From Luteimonas terrae (GTDB taxonomy: Bacteria > Pseudomonadota > Gammaproteobacteria > Xanthomonadales > Xanthomonadaceae), in the NCBI RefSeq assembly GCF_004358165.1, contig NZ_SMTG01000007.1, positions 1 through 64,000 on the forward strand: DNA of 64,000 nucleotides, in the 5' to 3' direction. Below the pieces are notes generated by a model. The model was not told the origin of the DNA and did not search any database. It saw nothing but the letters and a program-made list of their open reading frames with translations. Below are positions 36,382 to 45,496 of the stretch, piece by piece (within the stretch, counting starts at the first letter, position 1; each line of letters starts with the position of its first letter). Position numbers and translations under genes: made by a program.

Positions 36382-38106
36382 TCAGTTGAACGGATTGAAG
36401 AAGTCGACGACCTTGCCGGCGCCGTCGGCCACGTTGCTGGCGACATTGCCCGCGAAGTCGCTGGCGCCCTGGGCCACGTCGCCGGCGAAGTCGGCCACGG
36501 CCTCGACGCCGTCACCGAGCTTGTCGGTGGCCACGTCGACCACATTGCCGAGGCCGTCGGCCACGTCGCTGACCACGTTGCCGGTGCCCTCGACGAAGCC
36601 GGCCACGGCATCGGCCGGAGTTTCGAGACCGCTGATGCGGCCGAGGTCGCGGACGAAGCCGCCGGCGGCGCTGGTGGTGTTCTGCACGGTGTCGCCGACC
36701 AGGCGCACGCCGCCATCGACGAGATCGCCGACGGTGCCGAGGCCGGCATCGGCGACGTCACCCAGCAGGCCGTAGGTCGCGGCCACGCCACGGCCCTGGC
36801 CGATGTCCTCGACGAACTCGCTGGCGCCGGTGCGCAGTTCGGAGAACGTGTCGCCCAGGTCGCCACCCAGGTCCACGATCTCGCGGATGCCCGAGGACAG
36901 GGTGTTGAACTGCAGGTCGCCCACGGCCTCGAGGCCGGCGATCGCGGTGTCGGTGGCGACCGATGTCGTGGCGCCGGCCACCGTGCCGAGCACCTCGCTG
37001 CCGTGATCGACCACGGTGCTGGCGCCGTTGAGCAGGCTGCCGACGATCCAGCTCTGCGGCGTCGCGCCCGGCCCGTTGCGCAGCACGTCGCCCGCGGTGT
37101 CAAGGCCGGAGGCGACGGAGTCGCCGAGCGTGCCGATGCCGTTGTCGACGAAACCGCCGAGCGTGTCGCCGCGGCTGGGGCCGAGCGCGGGATCGGTGAG
37201 CGATGCGTGGTTGAAGGCCTCGACGTACACCGCATCGGGGCCGCCACCGCCGTGCAGATCGCCGAAGCCGGTGCCCGGCGGCGGATCGATGCGCAGCGCA
37301 TGGCCGACGGCTTCGGGCGGCGAACCGATGATGGGCAGCAGCGGGACATCTTCCTGCGCGCCGGTGAGCTGGTCGCCGTTGACGGCGTAGCGGCGCACCT
37401 GGCCGCTGTCGGCGACGCTGTCGCGCACGGCGTTAGGGCTGAAGCCCAAGCTTTCGAGCGTCTCGTTGCTCAGACCCGAGCTGTTGAAGGTGACGGCCGA
37501 GGCACCGGTGGCCAGCGAGGCCGCGCTGGCCAGGCCGCCGCCGAGTGAATGGCCGGTCAGCGCGACGTTGCCGTCGCCGAAGACATGCTCGGCGCGCTTG
37601 GCCAGTTCGATGGCGCTGCTGTACTGCGCCGAGTCCAGGCCCACGCCCTGCTGGCCGTTGTTGACCCAGTCCATGATCTGGTTCTGCTGGGTGCCAACCT
37701 CCGAGCCGCGATAGGCGACCACGTAGCCGCCGTCCTCGTGCTGGTAGATCTCGGCGCTGAAGCCCGAGCGATCGTCGCTGAGCAACGCCGGGTCGATGGG
37801 AATGCGGTTGCCGTGCGTGTCGGTGAGGCTGACGCCGTCGGGATGCGGCGTGAGCGCGGTCCAGCCGGCATCGGCGAGCGCCTGCTGGTAGGCCGGGCTG
37901 TCGGGCGCGTAGGCGCCATTGGCCATCATCGCGAACAGCTGGTCGCGCGCATCCGGCGTGGTGCCCTGGATGCTGGCACTCAGGTCGTGGTCGCCCGCGC
38001 GGTAGTCGTGGGCGACGGGCGGCGGAGGCGGCGCGACGGCCTGCGAGGGGAGGTTGTAGACGCGGCCGGCGTCGGCGAGGGCAATGGCGGGCGCCATGGG
38101 GTCCAT
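36382..38106 (-). CDS. Lipase-fold protein with long helical tail, candidate effector
   Basis: 574 aa, no signal peptide. A five-proline tract at 26-30 is followed by a class 3 lipase-like alpha/beta hydrolase with YVVAYRGSE and nucleophile GHSLGG (185-190, Ser187); Asp and His candidates follow (e.g. AVNGDQL, FNHASL). From about residue 330 to the end, the chain is a low-complexity amphipathic tail of Asp/Gly/Val/Ala units (VGDLVDGGV, NVVDVATDKLGDGVEAV), predicted helical and LEA-like. It could be a phospholipase effector, with the tail for membrane binding or secretion. Start ATG 38106; ATG 38097 is possible. Confidence 0.72.
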   Translation of the reverse strand: MDPMAPAIALADAGRVYNLPSQAVAPPPPPVAHDYRAGDHDLSASIQGTTPDARDQLFAMMANGAYAPDSPAYQQALADAGWTALTPHPDGVSLTDTHGNRIPIDPALLSDDRSGFSAEIYQHEDGGYVVAYRGSEVGTQQNQIMDWVNNGQQGVGLDSAQYSSAIELAKRAEHVFGDGNVALTGHSLGGGLASAASLATGASAVTFNSSGLSNETLESLGFSPNAVRDSVADSGQVRRYAVNGDQLTGAQEDVPLLPIIGSPPEAVGHALRIDPPPGTGFGDLHGGGGPDAVYVEAFNHASLTDPALGPSRGDTLGGFVDNGIGTLGDSVASGLDTAGDVLRNGPGATPQSWIVGSLLNGASTVVDHGSEVLGTVAGATTSVATDTAIAGLEAVGDLQFNTLSSGIREIVDLGGDLGDTFSELRTGASEFVEDIGQGRGVAATYGLLGDVADAGLGTVGDLVDGGVRLVGDTVQNTTSAAGGFVRDLGRISGLETPADAVAGFVEGTGNVVSDVADGLGNVVDVATDKLGDGVEAVADFAGDVAQGASDFAGNVASNVADGAGKVVDFFNPFN

Positions 38107-38154
38107 CCGCAGGGAGTCAGGCGTGACAGTAAATGCGGGGGAATGGGGCGGGTA

Positions 38155-38172
38155 CTCGGGGCGACCCTAGTA
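38155..38172 (-). promoter_or_regulatory. Shared upstream element, copy C
   Basis: On the minus strand TACTAGGGTCGCCCCGAG, ending 49 bases before the lipase start at 38106. It matches copies A and B. Confidence 0.45.
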
Positions 38173-38212
38173 AGTGGGTGTGAGTCGGCGGTCTGAAGGG
38201 ACCCCGGGGTCT

Positions 38213-38590
38213 AGAGCCCTCCCCCGCGTGCGGGGGAGGGTTGGGTGGGGGCAATCCGCCAAGTGCGCCTTGCAGATGGATCGGGCACGAGATCAGTTCA
38301 CCGCGATCTGGCCGTTTGCCCCCATCCCAGCCTGTCCGGCCCGGCGCAGCACGCCGGGCGTTCGATCGGCTCGCGCGGCGGTGCCGCGCAAGCGAGCCGG
38401 TCTCACCCCCCGCGTGCGGGGGAAGGGGCGGGTCAAACAGGCGTTGCTGAAGAGCCCTCCCCCGCTCGCGGGGGAGGGTTGGGTGGGGGCGAACCGTCAG
38501 AAGCGCGTCATGGATGGATCGCGCATGCGGTCAGAGTCACCGCTGCCGGGCTTGCCCCCATCCCAGCCTTCCCCCGCGTGCGGGGGAAGG
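38213..38590. repeat. Two adjacent REP pairs, one carrying an inserted module
   Basis: Forward arms at 38213-38254 and 38452-38495, inverted arms at 38314-38429 and about 38551-38590. The first inverted arm is split by about 70 bases (38334-38404) that contain CCGGCCCGGCG/CGCCGGGCG and CGCGCGGC/GCCGCGC palindromes. Apart from these repeats and copy C of the shared element, the 38107-38627 gap holds no gene. Confidence 0.85.
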
Positions 38591-38627
38591 AGCAGTTCTG
38601 CGCGAGCGTCGAGCCGTTCGAGGGGCC

Positions 38628-39017
38628 TCAGCCCCGCGCGCTGGTGATCGTCGCGCCCTCGCGCATCACCAGCGTCACCGGTGTGCGTTCGACGACGTCG
38701 AGCAGGCGCGCCCACTGCGCATCGTCGAGCGGGCCGGTGGCGTGCAGCGTGCGGTGCACCTGCAGGCGGCCGTCGGCATCGCGGCTGGAGGCGAGATCGG
38801 CGCTGAACTGGCCGAGGTCCCAGCCTTTCTTCGCGGCGTACATGCGCAGGGTGATCGCGGTGCAGGCGGCGAGCGATGCGAGGTAGAGATCGAACGGCGC
38901 CATGCCCGCGTCCTGGCCGCCGAGCGTCGCGGGCTCGTCTGCGCTGAGCGTGTGGCGGCCGCTGGTGATGCGGTGGGCGTGGTCGACGCCTTCGGAGACG
39001 ATGTGGACCTGGGCCAT
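38628..39017 (-). CDS. OsmC-family protein
   Basis: 129 aa from ATG 39017. OsmC/Ohr fold with the peroxidatic-type Cys in SLAACTAITLRMYAAKKGWDL (central helix) and an acidic N-terminal half. Such proteins reduce organic peroxides or bind thiols, but only one of the usual two cysteines is obvious, so the enzyme type is unclear. Single gene. Confidence 0.85.
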   Translation of the reverse strand: MAQVHIVSEGVDHAHRITSGRHTLSADEPATLGGQDAGMAPFDLYLASLAACTAITLRMYAAKKGWDLGQFSADLASSRDADGRLQVHRTLHATGPLDDAQWARLLDVVERTPVTLVMREGATITSARG

Positions 39018-39145
39018 GGGGGGTCTGCCGGCGGAAGGAGGTCCCATCTTCCGACGTGGCACGCCCCGTGTGCTAACGGACGAGTGCTTCTGCAGCAGTC
39101 ATGAATTCGCGGTCAAGGCCGCTCCCACAGAACCCGCAGCGCGAC

Positions 39146-40021
39146 TCAGCGATACGGACCGGGTCCGCGCCAGACGACTTCGCCGCGGCGGTAGACGCGG
39201 TGGAAGCCGATGACCTCGCGCGCGTCGCCGATCTTCGCCATTTCCGGATCCTCCGGCGCCAGCATGCGGCAGTCGCTGGACTCGCGGCGGATCGCCGTTT
39301 CCAGCGGGCAGACCATGTAGTCGCGGGTGCCGGGCAGCGGGATGAAGAGTTCGGTGATGCCCTCGTCGCGCCACTGGCGCAGGCGCTGTTCGCTGGTGGT
39401 GTCGTAGACGACCTGATAGCCGCCGGCCTCCATGCTGGGCTGGTCGGACACCGAATCGCGACCACGGCCACGGCCGACGCGCGGGCTGCGATCGGTGCCG
39501 GTGGCGATGGGCGCGGTGCTTTCGGGCAGCATGCCCGGCGGCTGGCCATAGACACGGTCGCGACGACGGTCTTCGTTCGGACTGGCGGCGGCCTGCGATT
39601 GCACCGGCTGCGGCGGCGTGGGCGTGGGCGTGGCCTGCGGCGCGGGACGTGGCGGCCGGATCTCGGTCAGCGCTTCGGCCGGCACGGTCTCGTCGGGCGG
39701 CACCGGGTCGGCCGCTTCCTCGACCCGCGTGGTCTGCACGCGCGAAGGCGCGGGCGCGGCGCGGGCCGGCGTGGTCTGCGGCGGCGGACTGGGGATGGGC
39801 GAGGTCACCGGCTGCGGCGGCGTGATGCCGACGTACTGCACGGCCATCGGACTGCCCGACGACGATCCCTGTGGCGGCGTGATGACCATCGGCTGCGACG
39901 TCAGCAGCAGGTAGGCGAACAGCACGTGCAGCACCGCGCTGAACAGCGCGGCGATCCAGGGCTGCAGGCGCTCGATCCGGGGTTCTGCCCGGCCGTCCGC
40001 GCGACGCGTCGCCTTGCTCAT
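39146..40021 (-). CDS. TonB-like proline-rich envelope protein, unknown
   Basis: 291 aa. A short cytosolic start, one membrane helix (about 21-43), a long Pro/Thr/Ala-rich periplasmic spacer (50-170), and a compact C-terminal region with two Cys. The layout is like TonB, but no TonB C-terminal domain is recognised. Found as a hypothetical in related genomes (recollection of family type, unchecked). Confidence 0.7.
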   Translation of the reverse strand: MSKATRRADGRAEPRIERLQPWIAALFSAVLHVLFAYLLLTSQPMVITPPQGSSSGSPMAVQYVGITPPQPVTSPIPSPPPQTTPARAAPAPSRVQTTRVEEAADPVPPDETVPAEALTEIRPPRPAPQATPTPTPPQPVQSQAAASPNEDRRRDRVYGQPPGMLPESTAPIATGTDRSPRVGRGRGRDSVSDQPSMEAGGYQVVYDTTSEQRLRQWRDEGITELFIPLPGTRDYMVCPLETAIRRESSDCRMLAPEDPEMAKIGDAREVIGFHRVYRRGEVVWRGPGPYR

Positions 40022-40235
40022 GCCACCGGCGATGCGTCGGAACTGCGGGCCGTCATGCGGAATTCGGGGGTGCGACGTGGGAGCCGCATCGTAACGCGAC
40101 CGACGGCATGAACACGCACTTCAATGCCCTGCGGTCACGTGGCGGCGACGCGCGCCGGTGCGCGTGGCGCGCCGGGTCCATGTGACGCATGCGGGCGTGC
40201 CTTCGAACGCGGCGACGCCCGCATGCACCGATGCC

Positions 40236-40682
40236 TCAGTCCTTCAGATCGTCCGGCACCTTGCCGCCGTTCTCGGCAAGCTTGCGCATCACCGCCTTGT
40301 GCAGGGCGATGTTCTGCTCGGCGCTGCCGTGCGGACCGGCATTGACGCCGAGTTCGGCCGCCAGTTCCTTGCGCGCGTCGAGGTTGGAATCGAGGTCCAG
40401 CAGTTTCAGCAGGTCGACGATCGAATGACGCCAGTCGCTGGCGCCGCCCTTCTCTGCCGCGATGCCGGTCAGCACCGCGTCGACATCGACCGGCTCGGCG
40501 GCAGGCGCCGGTGCGGGCGTGGCGGCCGGTGCGGGATTGCGGGCGGGCGGCGAAACCTTGGGGTCGTGCTCGCTGCCGGTGAAGATCACCGCGGCCGGCT
40601 TGGCCGCCGCCGGTGCGGGGGTCGACGCGGCCGAAGGCTTGCGGCCGAAGATGCGGTCGGAAATCTTGGAGAACAGGCCCAT
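40236..40682 (-). CDS. DUF3597 family protein
   Basis: 148 aa. Begins MGLFSKISDRIFGRK, followed by an Ala/Pro linker and the DUF3597 domain (residues about 75-148: VDVDAVLTGIAAEKG ... WRHSIVDLLKLLDLD ... LAAELG). Solution-like helical domain, function unknown; a LysM-like version is known in relatives. Upstream 40022-40235 shows no gene. Confidence 0.88.
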   Translation of the reverse strand: MGLFSKISDRIFGRKPSAASTPAPAAAKPAAVIFTGSEHDPKVSPPARNPAPAATPAPAPAAEPVDVDAVLTGIAAEKGGASDWRHSIVDLLKLLDLDSNLDARKELAAELGVNAGPHGSAEQNIALHKAVMRKLAENGGKVPDDLKD

Positions 40683-40773
40683 GCGTACGCTCCGGAAGAA
40701 GGGAGCGGCGAGTGTGTGGGGGCATCCGCAAAGCGCGAATGAAAGATTCGTGGACCGGGTATGACCTGCGCCG

Positions 40774-41535
40774 CTACACCTGCGCCACGACGAACAGCCG
40801 CGGGAACGGCAGCAGCACGCTACCGTCGTCCTGCGCCGGCATCTCGCGGGCGATCCCCTCGCGATAGGCGGCGAGGAACTCCGGACGCGCTGCCTCGCCC
40901 AGCGGCGCCAGATACGGTCCGAGTGCCGAGCCCTTGAACCATTCGACGACGGCGTCGTGGTCCTGCAGCGGATGGAAGTAGGTCGTGCGCCAGACGTCGA
41001 CGCGGTGGCACAGCGGTTTGAGCAGGGCGTGGTACCAGGCGGCATCGTGGCGATCGGGATGCCGCACGTGTCCGATCGTGGACGCCCAGCGTTCCGAGGC
41101 AGCCAGTGCGCGCGCGACACGATGCGGCGGCTGGTCGAGGTTGTCGGGCGTCTGCACGGCCAGGCACCCGCCCGCATCCAGTTGCGACAGCAGATGCGGA
41201 TACAGCTGCGCGTGATCGGGCAGCCACTGCAGCGAGGCATTGGCGACGATCACGTCGACCGGCTGCGAGGCGCGCCAGGTGCCGATGTCGTCGACCGCGA
41301 ACGCGTGTTGCGGCAAGCGCTCGCGCGCGGCGCGGATCATGTCGGCGCTGCTGTCGATGCCGAGGATCTCCGCATCCGGATAGCGCGCGGCCAGCACCTG
41401 CGTCGAGTTGCCGGGGCCGCAGCCCAGATCCACGGCGAGGCGTGCGGTATCGCGCGGAATCGCCGCGACCAGATCGCGTGCGGGACGCGTGCGCTCGTCC
41501 TCGAAGCGGCTGTACTGCGTGGCCGACCAGCCCAT
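40774..41535 (-). CDS. tam: Trans-aconitate 2-methyltransferase-like SAM enzyme
   Basis: 253 aa. Class I methyltransferase with LAVDLGCGPGNST, GIDSSADMI and NASLQWLPDH, the last typical of Tam, plus the Tam-like start WSATQYSRFEDERTRPARDL. Tam methylates trans-aconitate, an inhibitor of aconitase. GGGAGAGG lies just before ATG 41535. Divergent from the YdeI-like gene. Confidence 0.85.
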   Translation of the reverse strand: MGWSATQYSRFEDERTRPARDLVAAIPRDTARLAVDLGCGPGNSTQVLAARYPDAEILGIDSSADMIRAARERLPQHAFAVDDIGTWRASQPVDVIVANASLQWLPDHAQLYPHLLSQLDAGGCLAVQTPDNLDQPPHRVARALAASERWASTIGHVRHPDRHDAAWYHALLKPLCHRVDVWRTTYFHPLQDHDAVVEWFKGSALGPYLAPLGEAARPEFLAAYREGIAREMPAQDDGSVLLPFPRLFVVAQV

Positions 41536-41604
41536 GTGCCTCTCCCGACGGAACCGGTGCGATCGTACGCGACGCGGTGTAGCGCCGCCTGCACGCCAGG
41601 CGCG

Positions 41605-41610
41605 TAGGAT
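41605..41610 (+). promoter_or_regulatory. -10 box TAGGAT of YdeI-like gene, leaderless arrangement
   Basis: TAGGAT ends six bases before ATG 41617. Same layout as rmuC and rlmI. Confidence 0.4.
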
Positions 41611-41616
41611 CGGCGC

Positions 41617-42168
41617 ATGCCCCGCGCCGCCACACTCCGCTGCACGACGACACTGCTGCGCCCCGCCACGCCGGCGCGCGCGACCTGGTGCTTCGTGGTG
41701 CTGCCGCAGACCGCGAGCGCGCAGCTGCCCTCGCGCAGCATGACGACGGTCGAGGGCAGCTTCGCCGGTCGGGCCTTCCGGGCGACGCTGGCACCCGACG
41801 GACACGGCAGTCACTGGTTCAAGGTCGACAAGGCCCTGCGCGAGGCTGCGGGCGTGGCGGCCGGCGATACGGTCGAGCTGGTGCTGACACCCGTCGCCGA
41901 AGAACCGGAACCGACCGTGCCGGCCGATGTGCGCAAGGCGCTGGGCGCGTCTCCCGCCGCCAAGGCGCAGTGGACGACGCTGACGCCGATGCAGCGGCGC
42001 GACTGGATCCACTGGATCACCTCGGGCAGGAAGGCCGAGACGCGCGTGAAGCGGTTGGCGACGGCGTGCGACATGCTGGGATCGGGCAAACGGCGCGCGT
42101 GCTGTTTCGACCGGTCGGGGATGTACAGCAAGGGGGACATGGGCGCGCCGGAGGCGGCTGAGGACTGA
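41617..42168 (+). CDS. DUF1905 / YdeI-OmpD-associated family protein
   Basis: 183 aa. A DUF1905 beta-barrel (residues 45-95: FRATLAPDGHGSHWFKVDKAL) followed by a YdeI-like helical part (LTPMQRRDWIHWITSGRKAETRVKRL) that in relatives is called bacteriocin-protection. A later in-frame ATG at 41740 (residue 42) would begin right at the DUF1905 domain. The exact role is unknown. Confidence 0.85.
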   Translation: MPRAATLRCTTTLLRPATPARATWCFVVLPQTASAQLPSRSMTTVEGSFAGRAFRATLAPDGHGSHWFKVDKALREAAGVAAGDTVELVLTPVAEEPEPTVPADVRKALGASPAAKAQWTTLTPMQRRDWIHWITSGRKAETRVKRLATACDMLGSGKRRACCFDRSGMYSKGDMGAPEAAED

Positions 42169-42227
42169 CGTTCTTCCTTGCATTCTTCATGCGCGGAGTT
42201 CGCGCGAGCTTTCGTCTGCATCGCGAA

Positions 42228-42313
42228 AATGGGTCCCAGCTTCCGCTGGGACGACGTTACGGGTTAGTCCCAGCATCCCTAGCCGTCATCCCAGCGAAAG
42301 CTGGGATCCATTT
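42228..42313. repeat. Paired REP of the TCCCAGC type
   Basis: GTCCCAGC-TTCC-GCTGGGAC (42233-42252) and GTCATCCCAGC-GAAA-GCTGGGAT about 30 bases later. Different family from the GGTTGGG type. Confidence 0.8.
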
Positions 42314-42372
42314 TGAATTTCGCGTGATGCACGTTTTTTTCCCCACCCATCCCACGAACACGTTCCAACCCC

Positions 42373-42759
42373 ATGACCATCCTCACCCTCGAAGGCACCC
42401 GCATCCACGACATCGCCTCGTTCTACGACGAAGTCAATCGCGTCTTCATGGCGGACGAGGACTGGCAACTCGGGCACAGCCTCGATGCATTCGACGATCT
42501 GCTCTACGGCGGTTACGGCGCGCTCGACGGCGACGCGCCGGTGACGCTGGTGTGGACCGCGTTCGAACGCGGTCGCGAGGCGCTGGGCGCCGGCACGACG
42601 CGCGCCTGGCTGCATTCCAAGCGCGACAGCGGTCGCTACGACAGCGCGCGCATGCAGCGCGAACTCGATGCGCTCGACGCCGGTACCGGGCCGACGTACT
42701 TCGACATCGTGCTGGAGATCATCACCGCGCACCCGAACATCGCGCTGCAGCCGCGCTGA
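42373..42759 (+). CDS. Barstar-like protein
   Basis: 128 aa, barstar (barnase inhibitor) family: begins LEGTRIHDIASFYDEVNRVF with the acidic helix, then WQLGHSLDAFDDLLYGGYG. Barstar relatives bind and silence small RNases. No barnase-like RNase is seen in this window, so this is an orphan; convergent with the membrane protein gene. Confidence 0.85.
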   Translation: MTILTLEGTRIHDIASFYDEVNRVFMADEDWQLGHSLDAFDDLLYGGYGALDGDAPVTLVWTAFERGREALGAGTTRAWLHSKRDSGRYDSARMQRELDALDAGTGPTYFDIVLEIITAHPNIALQPR

Positions 42760-44163
42760 TCAGTCGCGCTGCACGCGCTCGGCGATCTGCGGCGTGAACC
42801 AGAACGGGATGCGGTACTCGCGGCGACGCAGCTTGCCTTTGGACTCGCCTTCGGCGTTCCACACCAGCGCGAGGTTGTGGCGCCCCGGCTGGCGGCCGTC
42901 GAGCGGGATGTAGCCCACCAGACCGCGCATGCCGAGGTCGCGCCGCTCCATCGGCACGAAGCCGTCGAGCGGGATCTGCGTACCGTCGATCGACACCGTC
43001 CACAGGCGCGCCAGACAGTCGACCGCGAGGCGGCTGGCGGCATCGCCCTCGGCGGTGTTGCGCCCCGCCGCGAGCTCCGGGCACAGGCGGCGCGCCAGCG
43101 GGTTGTCGCGCTGCGGCTGGTGCGGAATGAACAGTCGCAGATGTGTTTCGGCGATGCGGTCGGACGGAATCATCGGGTAGCGCAGCAGCGCGTCGTGTTC
43201 GTCGCGCATGCTTTCGTAGTGGGCGCCGAGCATGCCGTGGTCGACGGCTTCGCTGGTGACCACGTCGTAGCCGGGCAACAGCGAGAACCGGCTCGAGTTC
43301 ACCACCTGCAGGCCGCCGATCACCATCGCGCCGACGATCACCAGCCCATAGACCACCAGGAACAGGCGGCCGTTGAGATTGCTCTGCAGCGTGAGCTGCA
43401 TCGGCCCGATCAGCCGCTGCGGGACCAGCACCGCGTAGATGCGCAGCAACTGCTGCAGGACGCGACGCGGGCCTTCGCTGGAACGGCCGATGGCCTCGCG
43501 GCGGGCGATGATCTTCTCGCACACCGCCATCGCCACGGCGCCGGCGATGAACGCGGCATACAGCGCGCCGCCCGCGATCAGCGCGATGCGGTCGGCCATG
43601 CCGAACACGGCGCCGACGAGGCTGGAAAGCACGATCAGCACGATCGCGAACACGCCGATGCCGGCCATGGTCAGCGCCATCAGGATGCTCATCGCGAACA
43701 GGATCGAGGCGAGGCGGTCGGCGCGCTCGATCGCCTCGCCGATGTCGCCCGTGCGCGCACGCAGATGCTCACGCGAGACCGGGCCCATCGAGGTCAGCCG
43801 CGTCCACTGCACGCCGCCGGGGAAGGTCGCCTTCAGACCGATCAGGCCGATCCAGTACCCGCGGATCGCGATGTGCACCAGGAAGGCGGTCGCCAGCGCG
43901 TAACTGACGCCCGTGCCGATGGCGAAGCCGAACCACACCGCGTACTCGGCCATGCCTTCGGCGTGGAGCGTGTTGGCCACCCAGGCGTCGAAGAGGCGGC
44001 CCGGCACGGTGAACAGACCGAAGACCAGCAGGCCCGAGACCAGCAGTTCGAGTTCGTCGCTGCGCTCGCGCAGGCGCTCGAAGCTGATGCGGCCCGTCGG
44101 CGTCACCGGCACCGCCGTGCCATCGACGGGCCGCGACGCGGCGTCGGTCTCGCTGTGCTGCAT
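42760..44163 (-). CDS. Multi-span membrane protein, unknown
   Basis: 467 aa, starting at ATG 44163 behind GGGGAGA. About six membrane helices in residues 40-270, then one around 300 and a periplasm-like domain (330-460) that ends in beta-rich repeats (RDLGMRGLVGYIPLDGRQPG). No family recognised. It ends next to the barstar-like gene, with which it is convergent. The final residues read FWFTPQIAERVQRD. Confidence 0.7.
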   Translation of the reverse strand: MQHSETDAASRPVDGTAVPVTPTGRISFERLRERSDELELLVSGLLVFGLFTVPGRLFDAWVANTLHAEGMAEYAVWFGFAIGTGVSYALATAFLVHIAIRGYWIGLIGLKATFPGGVQWTRLTSMGPVSREHLRARTGDIGEAIERADRLASILFAMSILMALTMAGIGVFAIVLIVLSSLVGAVFGMADRIALIAGGALYAAFIAGAVAMAVCEKIIARREAIGRSSEGPRRVLQQLLRIYAVLVPQRLIGPMQLTLQSNLNGRLFLVVYGLVIVGAMVIGGLQVVNSSRFSLLPGYDVVTSEAVDHGMLGAHYESMRDEHDALLRYPMIPSDRIAETHLRLFIPHQPQRDNPLARRLCPELAAGRNTAEGDAASRLAVDCLARLWTVSIDGTQIPLDGFVPMERRDLGMRGLVGYIPLDGRQPGRHNLALVWNAEGESKGKLRRREYRIPFWFTPQIAERVQRD

Positions 44164-44215
44164 GTCGGTCTCCCCAGATCCGGAGTCCGAGTGTAGCGGC
44201 CTCCGCGTGGCGTTT

Positions 44216-44680
44216 TCAGCCGTCTTCGAGCAGCCGCGCGAGCGCCCAGGTGTCGAGGAAGGCAGTCGCGCGGACGATGCGTCCGTCCTGCAGCTGCAGA
44301 TGCCAGGCGTAGTGGTTGCGGTAGGTGCCGCCGGCATGCGTGGTGGCGCGGCCTTCCCACAGCACGACGACGTGATTGCCCTCGGCGACGATGCGCTCGA
44401 CGGTCGGGACGATCGGCGTCGCCAGACGAGCGGTGATCGGCGCGACGGCGTCGTCGAGAAAGGCCTGGCGCGAGCGGTAGACGCCCGAGACGGGGCTGTC
44501 GCCTGCCACCGTCCAGACCACGTCGTCGGCGAGCAGGTCGAACACCGCGCCACGCCCGTCGCGCCAGGCTTCGAACGCGTTCTCGACGACGGTCTTCGCA
44601 TCGTGGGCGAACGCCGCAGCAGGCAGGCACAGCCCCATCGCCAGCGCGACCGGCGCAAGCCGGCGGATGTCGGCGCGCAT
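44216..44680 (-). CDS. Exported SnoaL/NTF2-like protein
   Basis: 154 aa with a signal peptide (ends AAAFAHD). The mature part is a SnoaL-like cone (FEAWRDGRGAVFDLLADDVVWTVAG ... in pieces, and AWHLQLQDGRIVRA). Family members are isomerases or binding proteins. Its ATG overlaps the stop of the SDR gene upstream, so they are coupled. Confidence 0.8.
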   Translation of the reverse strand: MRADIRRLAPVALAMGLCLPAAAFAHDAKTVVENAFEAWRDGRGAVFDLLADDVVWTVAGDSPVSGVYRSRQAFLDDAVAPITARLATPIVPTVERIVAEGNHVVVLWEGRATTHAGGTYRNHYAWHLQLQDGRIVRATAFLDTWALARLLEDG

Positions 44681-45414
44681 CAGTAGGGGCTCGCCACGGG
44701 ACGGACGATCAGCTCGCTGACGTCGACGTCGGCCGGCTGCTCCATCGCGAAGGCGATCGCGCGGGCGATGGCCTCGGGCGCGATGGTGACGCTGCGGAAG
44801 TCACGCATGCCCGCGGCCGAGGCTTCGTGGGTGATGGTGTCGGCGAGTTCGGACGCCGTGGTGCCGGGGCTGACGACGGTCACGCGCAGGTCGTCGTGTT
44901 CCTGGCGCAGGCCTTCCGAGAGCGCCCACACGGCGTACTTGGTGGCGCAGTAGACGGCCGAGGTCGGGAACACGCGGTGCGCGCCGATCGAGGCGACGTT
45001 GATCACGTGCCCGGAGCCCTGGCGCTGCATCACCGGCAGCACGGCGGCGATGCCGTGCAGCACGCCGCGGATGTTGACGTCGATCATGCGGTTCCATTCG
45101 TCGAGCTTCAGCGCCGCGAGCGGCGAGAGCGGCATGACGCCGGCGTTGTTGACGATGGCGTCGATGCGACCGTGCGTCGCGATGGCGTGGTCGACGAAAG
45201 CCTGGGTGTTTTCGGCGGACACGACATCCAGCGCACGCGCCTCGGCGCGGCCGCCGGCGGCGGTGATCTCGCCGACGAGGGCGTCGAGGCGGTCGACACG
45301 ACGGGCGCCGAGCACGACGGTCGCGCCCTTAGCGGCAAGCGTACGGGCGGTGGCGGCACCGATGCCGCTGCTGGCACCGGTGATCAGGACGATGCGGTCG
45401 TCGAGGGTCTGCAT
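44680..45414 (-). CDS. SDR oxidoreductase
   Basis: 244 aa, classical short-chain dehydrogenase: TGASSGIGAATA (cofactor), NNAGVMPLSPL, and the active site YCATKYA with the Tyr-x3-Lys pair. NADP-dependent alcohol/ketone reductase, substrate unknown. First gene of a two-gene unit with SnoaL-like; divergent from the LysR gene at 45516, which probably controls it. Confidence 0.9.
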   Translation of the reverse strand: MQTLDDRIVLITGASSGIGAATARTLAAKGATVVLGARRVDRLDALVGEITAAGGRAEARALDVVSAENTQAFVDHAIATHGRIDAIVNNAGVMPLSPLAALKLDEWNRMIDVNIRGVLHGIAAVLPVMQRQGSGHVINVASIGAHRVFPTSAVYCATKYAVWALSEGLRQEHDDLRVTVVSPGTTASELADTITHEASAAGMRDFRSVTIAPEAIARAIAFAMEQPADVDVSELIVRPVASPY

Positions 45415-45496
45415 GGGAATGCTCCATGTGGTGGCGTGGGGAGCTCACGGTAGCCACGGCCCGGCGTCCAGAGAATTCCCTCGCCGCTGGATGCGC

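Noticed and set aside
17617-38106. Possible X-T4SS effectors with XVIPCD domains among the orphan proteins
   Set aside because: I do not see the conserved C-terminal XVIPCD motifs in the 862-aa, DUF4329 or lipase proteins.
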